A stretch of DNA of 50,236 nt from an uncultured Anaeromyxobacter sp. (GCA_903874275.1 CAIQRS010000185.1:1-50236), one strand, 5' to 3'. Positions 1 through 7,323 are shown, numbered from the stretch's first letter. Translations and numbers: made by a program. Notes: generated from the sequence alone by a model not told the origin.

Positions 1-608
1 CACGACGCATGGTCGGCCTCCTTCGCCGTGGCGGGCCAGCGCATGACGACGATCCGCCCGCAGCCATACGGGCAGTCGCCGCGATTACCGTGCTTGCAGT
101 ACACGATCTCAACGCCCGCCCGTGCCGCCTCCTCGATGGCGCGGAGGCGGGCGATCTCGCGGTTCTGCTGGCGGGCCAGTTCGTCGCGGGCGAGGCTGTC
201 CCGGTGCCATTGGTCCATGCGATCCAGCACTTCGGCGTTGAGGGCCACGATGCGGGCGTCGAGTGTCGCGATGCGAGCCTGACCCTGCGCGATGACTTCC
301 TCTACGCCGACGTGCCCGCACCAGTCGGGCGGCAGGGCGGCGAGGATGGCGGCGGCGGCCTGTTCCGGGGTGAACGGCCAGCGGTCTCGCTGGACGGCTG
401 GGAACAGGTCAAGAAGCGCCGCAGCGAGCGGGGCTAGGCGTGGATCGGTGCGGCGGTCCGGCGGCATCGGCCCTTGCTTCTCGGGCGGCAGCCGCAAGTC
501 GGGATGATCCTTCGTCCAGTGGTCGCCACCGCAGACCTTGCACATCTCCCACGGCGGGATCAGCGGATCGGTGGGGGCGAGTCTCGGGTCGTTACTCGTC
601 GTCGCCAT
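1..608 (-). CDS. Zinc-knuckle/coiled-coil hypothetical protein, cut by the left window edge
   Basis: I do not recognise this protein. The frame is open from an ATG at 608 (preceded by a GGGGGTGG ribosome site) to the edge with no stop, so at least 202 residues are seen. Residues 23-35 show C-x2-C-x3-H-x4-H, residues 100-160 are charged and helical (probable coiled coil), and Cys171, His173, Cys179 and Cys183 may form a second metal site. The start overlaps the stop of the upstream gene by 17 nt, as in an operon. Part of it (141-185 and 286-356) is nearly identical to the truncated gene at the right edge. The overlapping ORFs on the plus strand here look like shadows. Confidence 0.7.
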   Translation of the reverse strand, partial: MATTSNDPRLAPTDPLIPPWEMCKVCGGDHWTKDHPDLRLPPEKQGPMPPDRRTDPRLAPLAAALLDLFPAVQRDRWPFTPEQAAAAILAALPPDWCGHVGVEEVIAQGQARIATLDARIVALNAEVLDRMDQWHRDSLARDELARQQNREIARLRAIEEAARAGVEIVYCKHGNRGDCPYGCGRIVVMRWPATAKEADHAS

Positions 609-852
609 AGTCCACCCCCACGGGCTTGATGCCCGTCTGCGTGATGAGGGCGGCGATCGTGCCCGCGGCCCGATCGTTCGCCATGACGGTGCGTGCGAGG
701 TCCACGTAGGAGCGGAACTGCTGCACGCCCTCGACTCCCTCCATCTCGGAGAGGATCTTCCGGAGCGTGGGTGGCGTCAGCTCCTCGCGGATGGCGTTGA
801 AGGCCATCTGCCAGTCGCCGACCTTCTGCGGGATGGTCCGGGTCGCGCTCAC
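592..852 (-). CDS. Hypothetical protein, 86 aa
   Basis: Function unknown. This is a compact, probably helical soluble protein without Cys pairs, signal peptide or membrane segment. Its ATG overlaps the upstream stop as ATGA, which is the rule in this leftward operon and supports both start and coding status. Its stop lies inside the next gene. The frame has the G/C-rich third positions typical of its neighbours. Confidence 0.75.
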   Translation of the reverse strand: MSATRTIPQKVGDWQMAFNAIREELTPPTLRKILSEMEGVEGVQQFRSYVDLARTVMANDRAAGTIAALITQTGIKPVGVDYGDDE

Positions 853-1094
853 TCGTAGACGACCTTCACGGCAACGACGGGAGTCGTGTAGACCACACCG
901 GTCTCAACGTCGTCGAACATGATGCTCGCGCCGGCGATGATGGCGGGCCACTCGACGAGGTGCCCGATGGTCCGACCGCGTCCGTCCGAGGACACGCCGA
1001 TGATGTCGCGAGTCCCGTGGATGCGCTCCCAGATTAGGTCCGTCCGGTCGAAGGCGTACTGTGCGCCGCTCTTGGTGGTGACGTAGACGATCAT
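849..1094 (-). CDS. Hypothetical protein, 81 aa
   Basis: Unknown function. The translation is rich in beta-prone residues (MIVYVTTKSG at the start, many Val and Ile), suggesting a small all-beta fold. No metal-binding or membrane motif is visible. Its ATG overlaps the upstream stop and its stop overlaps the downstream ATG (ATGA at both ends), so it is translationally coupled within the leftward operon. Confidence 0.75.
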   Translation of the reverse strand: MIVYVTTKSGAQYAFDRTDLIWERIHGTRDIIGVSSDGRGRTIGHLVEWPAIIAGASIMFDDVETGVVYTTPVVAVKVVYE

Positions 1095-1306
1095 GGCTGC
1101 TCCTCCCGAAGCTCGTAGGTTGTCGGCTCACCCTGCGTGAGCCCGCCGTTCATGATGGCGAAGATGGGGCGGCCCTCGACGCGGGCCTCCGTGATGTACT
1201 CCAGCACCCGCGTCGGCGGGTAGCCGGTCTTCATGCACAGCTCGTTCAGCGTGAGTGGCCCATCGTACAGGGCCTCGATCAGGGTCTGGACGTGGATGGC
1301 ACTCAT
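1091..1306 (-). CDS. Small winged-helix-like protein, 71 aa
   Basis: This looks like a minimal winged helix-turn-helix: residues about 5-40 read as three helices (IHVQTLIEALY, LTLNELCMKTG, PTRVLEYITEAR), followed by a short hairpin at 45-65. Such proteins bind DNA in many phages, so a regulatory role is possible, but nothing in the sequence gives its target. It is ATGA-coupled to genes on both sides. The fold call is inference from the helix pattern. Confidence 0.65.
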   Translation of the reverse strand: MSAIHVQTLIEALYDGPLTLNELCMKTGYPPTRVLEYITEARVEGRPIFAIMNGGLTQGEPTTYELREEQP

Positions 1307-1512
1307 GGTTCGCGCAGGATGGTGGTAGCCCGGACGGCCCGAGCCAGTTGCTCGATCAAGATGAGCGCCGACTCCGGGGACAGGACATCGACGGCGATCG
1401 GGACGCCCTGCAGGTAGTCCAGGGCCACGACGACCTCGATGTAGGAGTCCTCGCCCCGCCCAGGGTGAACGGGGTGGACGTTGAGCACGGTGACGGTTCT
1501 GTTCTTGCTCAC
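1303..1512 (-). CDS. Hypothetical protein, 69 aa
   Basis: Unknown function. I chose the GTG at 1512 because it overlaps the upstream TGA as GTGA, and the longer version upstream only repeats the other gene's frame in a low-quality translation. Residues 20-50 alternate hydrophobic and polar residues (EVVVALDYLQGVPIAVDVL), followed by a helix, suggesting a small alpha/beta protein. It has no cysteine or membrane segment. Confidence 0.65.
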   Translation of the reverse strand: MSKNRTVTVLNVHPVHPGRGEDSYIEVVVALDYLQGVPIAVDVLSPESALILIEQLARAVRATTILREP

Positions 1513-1766
1513 TCGGCGGCGCACTTTCGGCAGATGGTCTCGCCGATCGGCAGGTCCCCGATGTCGCGCCCGCACTCCAGGCAGTAGTCGTACGGATACC
1601 CGTCCATCAGGCGCTCGGTCTCGTGGTTGAAGCGGGCGATCTCGTGGGCCTCCTCCTCGCCGCACGCGCGGCAGAAGATGCTGTCCGGGGCGACGTTCTC
1701 CGTGCCACAGCCGACACAGAGGAGGTCGTTCGACCAGCGGTACGTGGGGAGGGCTCTCTTGGTCAT
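1509..1766 (-). CDS. Double zinc-ribbon protein, 85 aa
   Basis: Four CxxC pairs are visible: CVGC and CRAC near the N terminus, and CLEC and CRKC near the C terminus. They form two successive four-cysteine zinc ribbons joined by a helix (about residues 38-55). Such proteins usually act as nucleic-acid or protein adaptors; the partner is unknown. The start is the ATG at 1766, coupled to the upstream stop by ATGA. The longer in-frame ORF upstream reads as an Arg/Ala-rich shadow. Confidence 0.75.
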   Translation of the reverse strand: MTKRALPTYRWSNDLLCVGCGTENVAPDSIFCRACGEEEAHEIARFNHETERLMDGYPYDYCLECGRDIGDLPIGETICRKCAAE

Positions 1767-2104
1767 CGCAGGATCCTTCCGCTCGGGTAATGGATGTCCA
1801 GCAGCCGGTTCATGAGGACCCAAGCATCCTCCAGGTCGGGAACCCCACGGGTGATCGTGCCCCACATCATCGGGGTCACGTAGCGCGGGTTCTCGATCTT
1901 CAGCAGGAACTCGTGGACCTCGGAGTCGGTCGCCTGCTGGCGTAGGCTGGGGATGTCCACGACGCGCCCCGTGTGGTCCTGCCACGCGTGAGCGATCGTG
2001 ATGAACGCCTCCATCTCGACGCGCACACCGCACGCGCACTCGATGAAGTGCGGTCCGGCGTGCGCGCCCATGTTGCACTCAGACACGACGTGCACCGGGC
2101 TCAT
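1763..2104 (-). CDS. Hypothetical protein, 113 aa
   Basis: I do not recognise it. The N-terminal third has Cys10, His and a CAC motif (ECNMGAHAGPHFIECACG) that could hold a metal. The rest is soluble and helical, ending in a Trp-rich segment. The start at 2104 is set by the ATGA overlap with the ParB-like gene upstream; the much longer ORF reaching 2662 is a shadow of that gene. Confidence 0.7.
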   Translation of the reverse strand: MSPVHVVSECNMGAHAGPHFIECACGVRVEMEAFITIAHAWQDHTGRVVDIPSLRQQATDSEVHEFLLKIENPRYVTPMMWGTITRGVPDLEDAWVLMNRLLDIHYPSGRILR

Positions 2105-2772
2105 TGCCGCTTCGCCCTCGCCTCGGTGTAGGCGGTGACGAGGAGCTTGATGATCTCGGCGAACGAGGCCAGCTCGTCGCGCGGGAGCATGAGGAGGCCG
2201 TTCTTGGTCGGTGCCCCGATCCCGTCGTCGTCCACGCGCCACCCGAGCAGGTGGTACGCGCCGGCGCGGAACATCTCGAAGCCCTTGTCGGGCTTGGTCT
2301 CGGGTGACCCGTCCCCGCTGCGCTTGTGCGACGTGCGGTAGAAGTTGATTTGCGCGATGCGCTCGCGCGCGGCCTTGCTGTGATTGAGCAGGGCCTCGAA
2401 CTCGTCGTCCGGGTACTGGGCCACGACTCGCCAGTTGTGCGACTGCTTGTGGGAGATGCCGAGTTCGGCGAGAGTGGCCGGAAGGAAGGCGTCCTCGGAG
2501 GATGCCTTCTTCTCTTCGGACCACCGGCCCTCCTTCTCGGTCTTGCGCTCCCCAGCCTCGGACATCCGGATCAACTCGGCCCCGAGCTTGCGCTCCGTGC
2601 GCAGGATGTACTCGGAGGCCTTGTTCTCGGACTCGATGCCGAGGCCGCGCGACTTGGACCACGTACGGGCCGCCGCGAACTTATCTCGTAGATCGTGCAG
2701 GTCCGGGGCGGAGGTCGCCAGCGCAAGGGCCCTGTCGGCCTCGCCCAGCAGGATCAGATCCTTGTCTGTCAT
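2101..2772 (-). CDS. Phage ParB-like/DUF family protein, 223 aa
   Basis: The N-terminal 130 residues match a phage and plasmid family I know by its pattern: a DLHDLRDKFAAAR helix, the KASEYILRTERKLGAELI core, a charged linker, then ATLAELGISHKQSHNW, which looks like a helix-turn-helix, and YPDDEFEALL. Members are often found beside DNA-methylation or partition genes, but the biochemical role is not established. The C-terminal 70 residues look like a separate small domain. The start ATG at 2772 has a good AGGAG ribosome site; a 67-nt gap upstream makes it the first gene of a sub-operon. Confidence 0.7.
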   Translation of the reverse strand: MTDKDLILLGEADRALALATSAPDLHDLRDKFAAARTWSKSRGLGIESENKASEYILRTERKLGAELIRMSEAGERKTEKEGRWSEEKKASSEDAFLPATLAELGISHKQSHNWRVVAQYPDDEFEALLNHSKAARERIAQINFYRTSHKRSGDGSPETKPDKGFEMFRAGAYHLLGWRVDDDGIGAPTKNGLLMLPRDELASFAEIIKLLVTAYTEARAKRQ

Positions 2773-2839
2773 CGGGTTCTCCTGTTCATGCAAGTACTGT
2801 AGCACATCCGCCGAGGGAACGCCGCACTGCGCCGCGGGC

Positions 2840-3013
2840 TCATGGGCAGACCCACGTGGCCACGTCAACGAAGCGCATACCGGCCTGCCAGTACCCGCCC
2901 GGGCAGTCCGCACCGGTCGGGGTCATGTCCCCGTTCAGGAAGAACAGGAGCGACACGACGAAGATGATGATGATGAGCCAGCCCTCACCGTCGTTGCTAC
3001 TGCTCTGGTTCAT
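2840..3013 (-). CDS. Small single-pass membrane protein, 57 aa
   Basis: Residues about 13-33 form one strongly hydrophobic helix (GWLIIIIFVVSLLFFLNGD) after a polar N terminus; the tail has two cysteines. It should sit in the host inner membrane. The start at 3013 overlaps the upstream stop (ATGA). Small membrane proteins in early phage operons often interfere with host functions or block superinfection, but nothing here shows which. Confidence 0.7.
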   Translation of the reverse strand: MNQSSSNDGEGWLIIIIFVVSLLFFLNGDMTPTGADCPGGYWQAGMRFVDVATWVCP

Positions 3014-3180
3014 GGCAGTCTCCCTTCGTACCTGAAGCGCGCCCACAGGATGGGCACGAGGTACTCGGCCGCGATCTTCGTGTTCCACGGCCCGTAATGC
3101 AGGACGCGATCCCCGTCCACCACGCGGACGTAGTACTCGCGCCAGTAGTACTTGACGACCTCGACGATCGTGACGCTCAC
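3010..3180 (-). CDS. Hypothetical protein, 56 aa
   Basis: Unknown. I chose a GTG start at 3180 because it overlaps the upstream TGA (GTGA). The peptide is rich in Tyr, Trp, Val and Arg (YYWREYYVRVVDGDRV), typical of a small beta-sheet fold, with a helix at the end. There are no cysteines and no membrane segment. It is coupled to the membrane-protein gene that follows. Confidence 0.6.
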   Translation of the reverse strand: MSVTIVEVVKYYWREYYVRVVDGDRVLHYGPWNTKIAAEYLVPILWARFRYEGRLP

Positions 3181-3431
3181 TTGGCCTCGCAGTCGTGCCC
3201 GGCACCGGTGTCGGGCGGGCCCCCGCACTCGGGGCAGGGCGGCGGACCGAACACGAGGCCGAGGCGGTGGATCTTCACCCAACACCCGCGCCCATGCTCG
3301 AAGCCGATGCCCGACGTCGTGTTGGCGTGTCCGTAGCGAGCGCCGCAGGACGGGCACGACCCCCGGTACTGCGGCGGCGTGTTGATCCACTCCCTGGCAC
3401 GTGACTCCAGCGAGCGGGGCAGGTCCTTCAT
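3177..3431 (-). CDS. Zinc-ribbon protein, 84 aa
   Basis: Cysteine pairs CPSC (residues 26-29) and CPEC near residues 67-70, with extra His and Cys residues between (H34, H46, C49) and after them (HDC), indicate one or two zinc-binding sites. The N terminus (KDLPRSLESRAREWI) is a helix. The start at 3431 is ATGA-coupled to the upstream gene. Function unknown; a nucleic-acid-binding adaptor is the usual role of such folds. Confidence 0.7.
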   Translation of the reverse strand: MKDLPRSLESRAREWINTPPQYRGSCPSCGARYGHANTTSGIGFEHGRGCWVKIHRLGLVFGPPPCPECGGPPDTGAGHDCEAK

Positions 3432-3814
3432 CCGTACACCAGCTCTCCGAAGCACCCGAGCTGCACGACGCAGTCGGCCTCCGCGCTGTCCATGCAGGCG
3501 AAGTCCTCCATGTCGTCGAAGAAGCGGCCGACGAAGCCGCCGGCGCCCGTCAGGAACAACTGGATCCCGCGCCGGATGAGGGTCGGCGTGATGTCGAAGA
3601 CGCCCGTGCCGCCCTCGTAGGCCTCGCGGATCGTGTAGAAGACGAAGTCCTCGGGAACCTCGGCGCACGCGCCGTAGCCGTCATCGGGATCCTGCCAGCG
3701 CTGGAAGTCGTACTTGTCGATGACGCTCCAGTAGCCGATGCCGCCCTCGGCGGCCGTGATGGCGATGTCCCCGCAGTCCGCGGTGGACAGGTCGCGCTCG
3801 ATCATGACCTTCAT
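3428..3814 (-). CDS. Hypothetical protein, 128 aa
   Basis: I do not recognise this soluble, acidic protein. It has a Gly-rich centre (GGTGVFD, GAGGFVGRFFDD) and several scattered cysteines that do not form a clear zinc motif. ATGA overlaps at both ends place it firmly within the leftward operon. The opposite-strand ORFs over this stretch have unlikely composition and are treated as shadows. Confidence 0.7.
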   Translation of the reverse strand: MKVMIERDLSTADCGDIAITAAEGGIGYWSVIDKYDFQRWQDPDDGYGACAEVPEDFVFYTIREAYEGGTGVFDITPTLIRRGIQLFLTGAGGFVGRFFDDMEDFACMDSAEADCVVQLGCFGELVYG

Positions 3815-3993
3815 GGCTTATCGTCCTCCAGTTCGTCGAAGTCGTCGTCGAAGGGCTCGTCGTCCTCCGGACCGTCCATCTCCTCGTCCCAGTGCTCCAT
3901 GTCGTACCGGTTCTCCGCGTACCACACGGTCTCGGCCTCCTCATTCCAGTGAGCGTAGTCCGCGACGGTCGGGATGTTGTCGCCGCGCTTCAT
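3811..3993 (-). CDS. Very acidic small protein, 60 aa
   Basis: The C-terminal half is almost all Asp and Glu (residues about 37-58, EEMDGPEDDEPFDDDFDELE). Small acidic phage proteins are often DNA mimics that inhibit host nucleases or other DNA-binding proteins, and that is a possible role here, but composition alone cannot prove it. I chose the ATG at 3993 (ATGA overlap with the upstream stop) over the longer start at 4026. Confidence 0.6.
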   Translation of the reverse strand: MKRGDNIPTVADYAHWNEEAETVWYAENRYDMEHWDEEMDGPEDDEPFDDDFDELEDDKP

Positions 3994-4274
3994 GACCAGT
4001 CCTCCCGCTGCTGCAGGGCGTTCCACGCGTAGAGCACGCTGCCCTTCGTGCCGGACTGCACTTCGTGACGCGAGGGGATGCGGTTCCCCCAGTAGTCGTA
4101 CGCATGCTCAGGCCCGAGCACGCAGAAGCCGGCCTCGATCGCGGCCATCATGGACCGGCCGATCGAGCCCTCGAAGCGCCACGCGCCGGCGTCAATCAGG
4201 TCCTGCAGGCCCACGTCGGACGCGTCCTGCGCCGCGAGCACCTGCGCCAGCATCGCCTTGTGTGTCATTGCCAT
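3990..4274 (-). CDS. Hypothetical protein, 94 aa
   Basis: Unknown. It is mostly helical (MLAQVLAAQDASDVGLQDLIDAGAW) with a Tyr/Trp-containing middle; no metal site or membrane helix. The upstream side is a 65-nt gap with two hairpins (4311-4340), so it heads its own run of coupled genes. The start could also be the second ATG two codons in. Confidence 0.65.
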   Translation of the reverse strand: MAMTHKAMLAQVLAAQDASDVGLQDLIDAGAWRFEGSIGRSMMAAIEAGFCVLGPEHAYDYWGNRIPSRHEVQSGTKGSVLYAWNALQQREDWS

Positions 4275-4310
4275 CGTACACCTGCCTCATTCAGCGCCGG
4301 GTGGTGATCC

Positions 4311-4340
4311 CCGGTCGGACCGGCCGAAGCCGGTTTCGGC
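4311..4340 (-). terminator. Pair of hairpins after the lipoprotein gene
   Basis: Two inverted repeats lie back to back: 4311-4323 (CCGGTC-G-GACCGG) and 4323-4340 (GCCGAA, 6-nt loop, TTCGGC). On the transcribed strand they follow immediately after the stop of the lipoprotein gene. There is no T-run, so they may be a weak or Rho-assisted terminator, or an RNA-processing site, rather than a classic intrinsic terminator. Confidence 0.35.
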
Positions 4341-4720
4341 TATCCTGATGCGCCCGCAGGGGCTGGTGTACCGAGGCACTGCTGGTAGATACCCATGTAG
4401 TTGTCGGGGAGCGCGGTGATGGTCGCCTCGTTGAGGATGGCCTCGGCACGGCGCCCAAAGTCTGTAAGGTCCTCGTTCGGGTAGTCGAGATACGCTGCGT
4501 AGAGTTCGACCATGGCGGCGACGGGTCCCGTGGTGGACGTGATGAGGAGGTCGAGGATCTCGGCGCAGGCCGGCGGGGTGACGTAGACGGTGGGCCCGGG
4601 GACGTCGCGGGTGATGACCTGCGGCGTGGGCTGAACGACGGGGACCGGCACGGGGCAGGGCGCGGCAGTACACGCCCCCACCACGAGCACGGCCCCAAGG
4701 GCGATGGCGGTCAGTTTCAC
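4340..4720 (-). CDS. Predicted lipoprotein, 126 aa
   Basis: The N terminus has a Lys, a hydrophobic stretch (LTAIALGAVLVV) and a lipobox-like VGAC, so Cys17 would be lipidated after signal peptidase II cleavage and the protein anchored outside the inner membrane. A Pro/Val-rich stalk (residues about 22-47) follows, then a helical domain ending in a Cys. Phage lipoproteins often act in superinfection exclusion or as spanin-like lysis proteins. It lies far from the lysis genes, so exclusion is the more likely guess. The start is ATGA-coupled to the upstream gene. Confidence 0.65.
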   Translation of the reverse strand: MKLTAIALGAVLVVGACTAAPCPVPVPVVQPTPQVITRDVPGPTVYVTPPACAEILDLLITSTTGPVAAMVELYAAYLDYPNEDLTDFGRRAEAILNEATITALPDNYMGIYQQCLGTPAPAGASG

Positions 4721-5544
4721 GGCTCGTTCCTTTCACATTCCAGCAGCCACGCCTCGTGCTCGGGCGTGCCGTAGACCTCGATCGGGTCGCGATCGTCGAG
4801 GTTGCCCTCGCCGTACACGTCGCCCTCGTAGGCGGCGTCCACGTTCGGGCCCTCGCTCTCGTAGCACTTGTCGCACAGGACGCCCGACTCGCCGGCGTCC
4901 CGGTACATGACGGGCCACTTGAAGAACTCGATGACGTGGGCATCGCCCTCGGCGATCCCGTCGTCACAGCCGTGGCAGTACTCGTACGCGCCTTCGCAGA
5001 TGTGGCCGTACGGGACGTCCTTGCTGCAGTCAGCGCAGTAGTCGAGATCGCACTCTTCGAGATCGTTGTGGACCGTGAGGCACTCGGAGCACTCGACGTC
5101 CTCGTACGAGGGGGCGTCGTGACCGGGTGCGCTCGGGTCCTTGACGTACAGGCGAGCGACGATCTGGAACTGGCCCTCCTCGACGATGGCCCAGTAGCCG
5201 CCGCCGGCGAGTGCGCAGAAGTCCTCGAACGAGAGGGCGGGTCCGCTCTTGTCCCAGCCCGTCGCGTCCATGAGCAGGTCCACGATGTCGCCCGCGGCCC
5301 GGTACCCGAAGCGGACGAGGAGAACGACGGACTGCTCGTACGGCAGGGCGACGTTGCCCTCCTCGTTCAGGTCACGGAAGGTGGCGGGCCGGTAGCCTAC
5401 CGGGCAGTAGTCTCCGAGGAACGGGAGCTGCCGGCAGTCCTGCTCCTCACTGCCGCGCCACACGGGGAGGGGCTTGCGCTCCTCCTCAGCGGCGCGGTAT
5501 GCCGCGACGTCGGAGATGTTGCGGATGGTCTCGGGTCCGAGCAT
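4717..5544 (-). CDS. Multi-zinc-site hypothetical protein, 275 aa
   Basis: This is the largest gene of the left arm and is not one I recognise. Residues 1-135 form a soluble domain without metal motifs. The region of about 150-235 is packed with cysteine pairs (CSEC, CADC, YCHGC, CDKC), enough for two or three zinc-ribbon or RING-like sites. The last 40 residues are acidic. It probably binds protein or nucleic acid. It starts at an ATG one base beyond the stop of the gene before it. Confidence 0.65.
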   Translation of the reverse strand: MLGPETIRNISDVAAYRAAEEERKPLPVWRGSEEQDCRQLPFLGDYCPVGYRPATFRDLNEEGNVALPYEQSVVLLVRFGYRAAGDIVDLLMDATGWDKSGPALSFEDFCALAGGGYWAIVEEGQFQIVARLYVKDPSAPGHDAPSYEDVECSECLTVHNDLEECDLDYCADCSKDVPYGHICEGAYEYCHGCDDGIAEGDAHVIEFFKWPVMYRDAGESGVLCDKCYESEGPNVDAAYEGDVYGEGNLDDRDPIEVYGTPEHEAWLLECERNEP

Positions 5545-5545
5545 G

Positions 5546-5755
5546 TCAGGCCTCCTTCGGCGGGTTGATGCGATCGTAGATGTCCACGAGTCGGTCGATC
5601 AGGTCCGAGGCGGCGCGCTGATCCTCACGAGTGTACCCGTCCTGAGCGGCGTACTTGCCAAAGACGACGGAGGTCTGGATGTCCACGATGGTCGTGTCGA
5701 TCGCGCGGGTCAGGTCCTCGCGGTCCTGCTCCGTGATGAAGATGGCGGACTTCAT
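5546..5755 (-). CDS. Hypothetical helical protein, 69 aa
   Basis: Unknown. Two amphipathic helices (EQDREDLTRAIDTTIVDIQ and DQRAASDLIDRLVDIYDRI) are clear; no cysteines. Together with the next gene upstream it forms a pair of short helical genes separated by single bases from their neighbours, suggesting a coupled operon. Confidence 0.65.
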   Translation of the reverse strand: MKSAIFITEQDREDLTRAIDTTIVDIQTSVVFGKYAAQDGYTREDQRAASDLIDRLVDIYDRINPPKEA

Positions 5756-5756
5756 G

Positions 5757-5969
5757 TCAGGCCTCCTGTCGAATGTAGGCGCGGAGCCTAGCCACGAGGG
5801 CGGGATCCTTCTGGCCGAGGTAGACGGCGATCTCCACGAGGCTGTCGAGGAGGGCGGCCGAGTCGCTCCGGCGGGCGGCCTTCACGTCGCGCAGGATGGA
5901 GTCGGCGAACACCATGGCGATGTTCGCGTAGCCCTCGTCCGTGGGAGTCATGTCGATGTACTCGGGCAT
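5757..5969 (-). CDS. Hypothetical helical protein, 70 aa
   Basis: Unknown. It has a short beta-like start (MPEYIDMTPTDEGY) then continuous helices to the C terminus. The ATG at 5969 lies next to the stop of the upstream gene; the longer ORF start at 6068 would run through that gene and reads as low-complexity. It has no cysteine or membrane segment. Confidence 0.65.
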   Translation of the reverse strand: MPEYIDMTPTDEGYANIAMVFADSILRDVKAARRSDSAALLDSLVEIAVYLGQKDPALVARLRAYIRQEA

Positions 5970-5970
5970 G

Positions 5971-6345
5971 TCAGGCCTCCAGATCCGCGAGCGTGATCGA
6001 CTCGCCGGCGGCGAAGTCGTAGATGGCGAGCTGATTGCACGAGCGTGCGAGGGAGATCGCGGCGTCACGCTCGTCCGACCAGAGGTACGCGACGGCGTCC
6101 ACGTAGAGCTGGCCCTCGTCGAGCCACGTGCCGACGTAGTTGCCGCCGAAGTCCTTGTGGACCTGCCGGAACGCGTGACGGAGCCTGAACGCTCCCGTCG
6201 TCGCGGGGTCCAGAATGATCCCGCCTACGCCCACGGCATAGCCGGACTCGGGCTCGAACGGGGTGCCGTCCGTAGCGAATGTGCCGCCGCCCTGATCGAC
6301 GGTCTTGGCGATAGCTGCCTCGAAGGTCTGGATGTCGGGGATCAT
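5971..6345 (-). CDS. Hypothetical phage protein, 124 aa
   Basis: The pattern of a helix, GGGTF, a Gly-rich loop and a GGNYVGTWLDEGQLYVDA strand pair resembles a type of small protein common in actinobacterial phage early regions, but no function is known to me. The ATG at 6345 has a good GAGAGGAG ribosome site. It begins a sub-operon: the 94 nt upstream hold a hairpin and a TTGACA box. Confidence 0.65.
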   Translation of the reverse strand: MIPDIQTFEAAIAKTVDQGGGTFATDGTPFEPESGYAVGVGGIILDPATTGAFRLRHAFRQVHKDFGGNYVGTWLDEGQLYVDAVAYLWSDERDAAISLARSCNQLAIYDFAAGESITLADLEA

Positions 6346-6439
6346 GGTGCTCCTCTCGATGGGCTGTGGTCGGATCAACGGGGCCACCATACCATGCCTG
6401 TCAATGGCACGGGCCGAAGGCCCCGCGATCCCGATGCGC
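6346..6439 (-). promoter_or_regulatory. Intergenic hairpin and possible promoter
   Basis: Two signals lie between genes. A GGGCC-GAA-GGCCC hairpin at 6411-6424 follows the HhH-GPD-like gene and could end its transcript. A consensus TTGACA reads leftward at 6404-6399. No good -10 box is found 16-18 nt further on (best candidates are GTTGAT-like), so the promoter is a weak proposal. Confidence 0.3.
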
Positions 6440-7096
6440 CTACGTTACGTCGAGCAGGCGTCGCACGAAGGCGGGCGTGCCACGCTTGCAGGTCTGGTCG
6501 TGACGATTGCGGCGCGTCGAGCCGAGCCCTTCGGACTGTGCGACGAGCCACGTGACGGCCTGGGCCGTGCATGGCGTGACGCCGAGCACGGTCGCGGCCT
6601 CGGTATAGGCATGGGCCACTCGGCGATAGACGCCCGTGGACTTGGCTTCGGAGCGTTCGCCGTTCGTCACGACGCGCATGGCCCAGACGTCCACGACGAC
6701 GGACCACTCGTTACCCATGATCGCCCCAGCGAAGGCACGCACCTTCAGGGCGAGCGAGGCCCACGGCAGTTCGTCGGACGTGAGCGCGGCCCACGCGGCC
6801 CGACGGTTCGCGCCGTAGGTCGTGGCGCTCGGCATCTCGCCGCCCTGCCACGTCGCCGAGGCGAAGGCGAACGCGTCCGCCACGTTCCACGCCCACGGGT
6901 TACGGGGCGATAGCGCGGCGAGTGCGCAGGCTACGCGCGTCGGGTCGATCGTCGTCTCGGCCGCGATGGCATCGACGATGTTCCGCGCGACGCCGTACCA
7001 GTGCTCGCCATCGTAGAGCTGCGCGGCGGTCGCGCGGCGGTACGTGACGACGATGGCGTCCACCATGTCACGATGGGATGGGAGGGGCTGTGTCAT
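6440..7096 (-). CDS. HhH-GPD-like phage protein (DUF7178-like), 218 aa
   Basis: The central pattern ALAALSPRNPWAWNV (residues 61-75), the LKVRAFAGAIMG helix, the VVVDVWAMRVV segment and the late TPCTAQAVTWLVAQ helix match a phage family I recall as DUF7178-like. Its helix-hairpin-helix layout is similar to HhH-GPD base-excision glycosylases. The VDVW aspartate sits where glycosylases keep their catalytic Asp. It may therefore bind or repair DNA or act on modified bases, but activity is unproven. The C terminus is Arg-rich. The start shares one base with the upstream stop. Confidence 0.65.
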   Translation of the reverse strand: MTQPLPSHRDMVDAIVVTYRRATAAQLYDGEHWYGVARNIVDAIAAETTIDPTRVACALAALSPRNPWAWNVADAFAFASATWQGGEMPSATTYGANRRAAWAALTSDELPWASLALKVRAFAGAIMGNEWSVVVDVWAMRVVTNGERSEAKSTGVYRRVAHAYTEAATVLGVTPCTAQAVTWLVAQSEGLGSTRRNRHDQTCKRGTPAFVRRLLDVT

Positions 7097-7323
7097 CAGT
7101 CGGGGTCGTCGATCATGCAGCGCCCGACGAGCCGGAACTCGTCCACCGAGACCTGCTCGCCCATCGAGCCGTCGAGCCCGGTCTCGATCGCCTCACGAGC
7201 CGTGCTCCATTCGAGCACGCTTGCGACGGCGTTCTCCAGCCGGTCGAGAGTCGCGCTGCTCACCCAGCCGTCCAAGTCGCCCGAGACCTCGACGGTGAGC
7301 GTGATGTCGTACGTTACGTACAT
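7096..7323 (-). CDS. Hypothetical protein, 75 aa
   Basis: Unknown. It starts with beta strands (MYVTYDITLTVEVSG) and continues with a helix (ATLDRLENAVASVLEWS), an alpha/beta pattern. I set the start at the ATG at 7323; the longer ORF to 7410 begins with a shadow of the gene upstream, with which it still overlaps by 10 nt. Its stop overlaps the following ATG by one base. Confidence 0.65.
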   Translation of the reverse strand: MYVTYDITLTVEVSGDLDGWVSSATLDRLENAVASVLEWSTAREAIETGLDGSMGEQVSVDEFRLVGRCMIDDPD

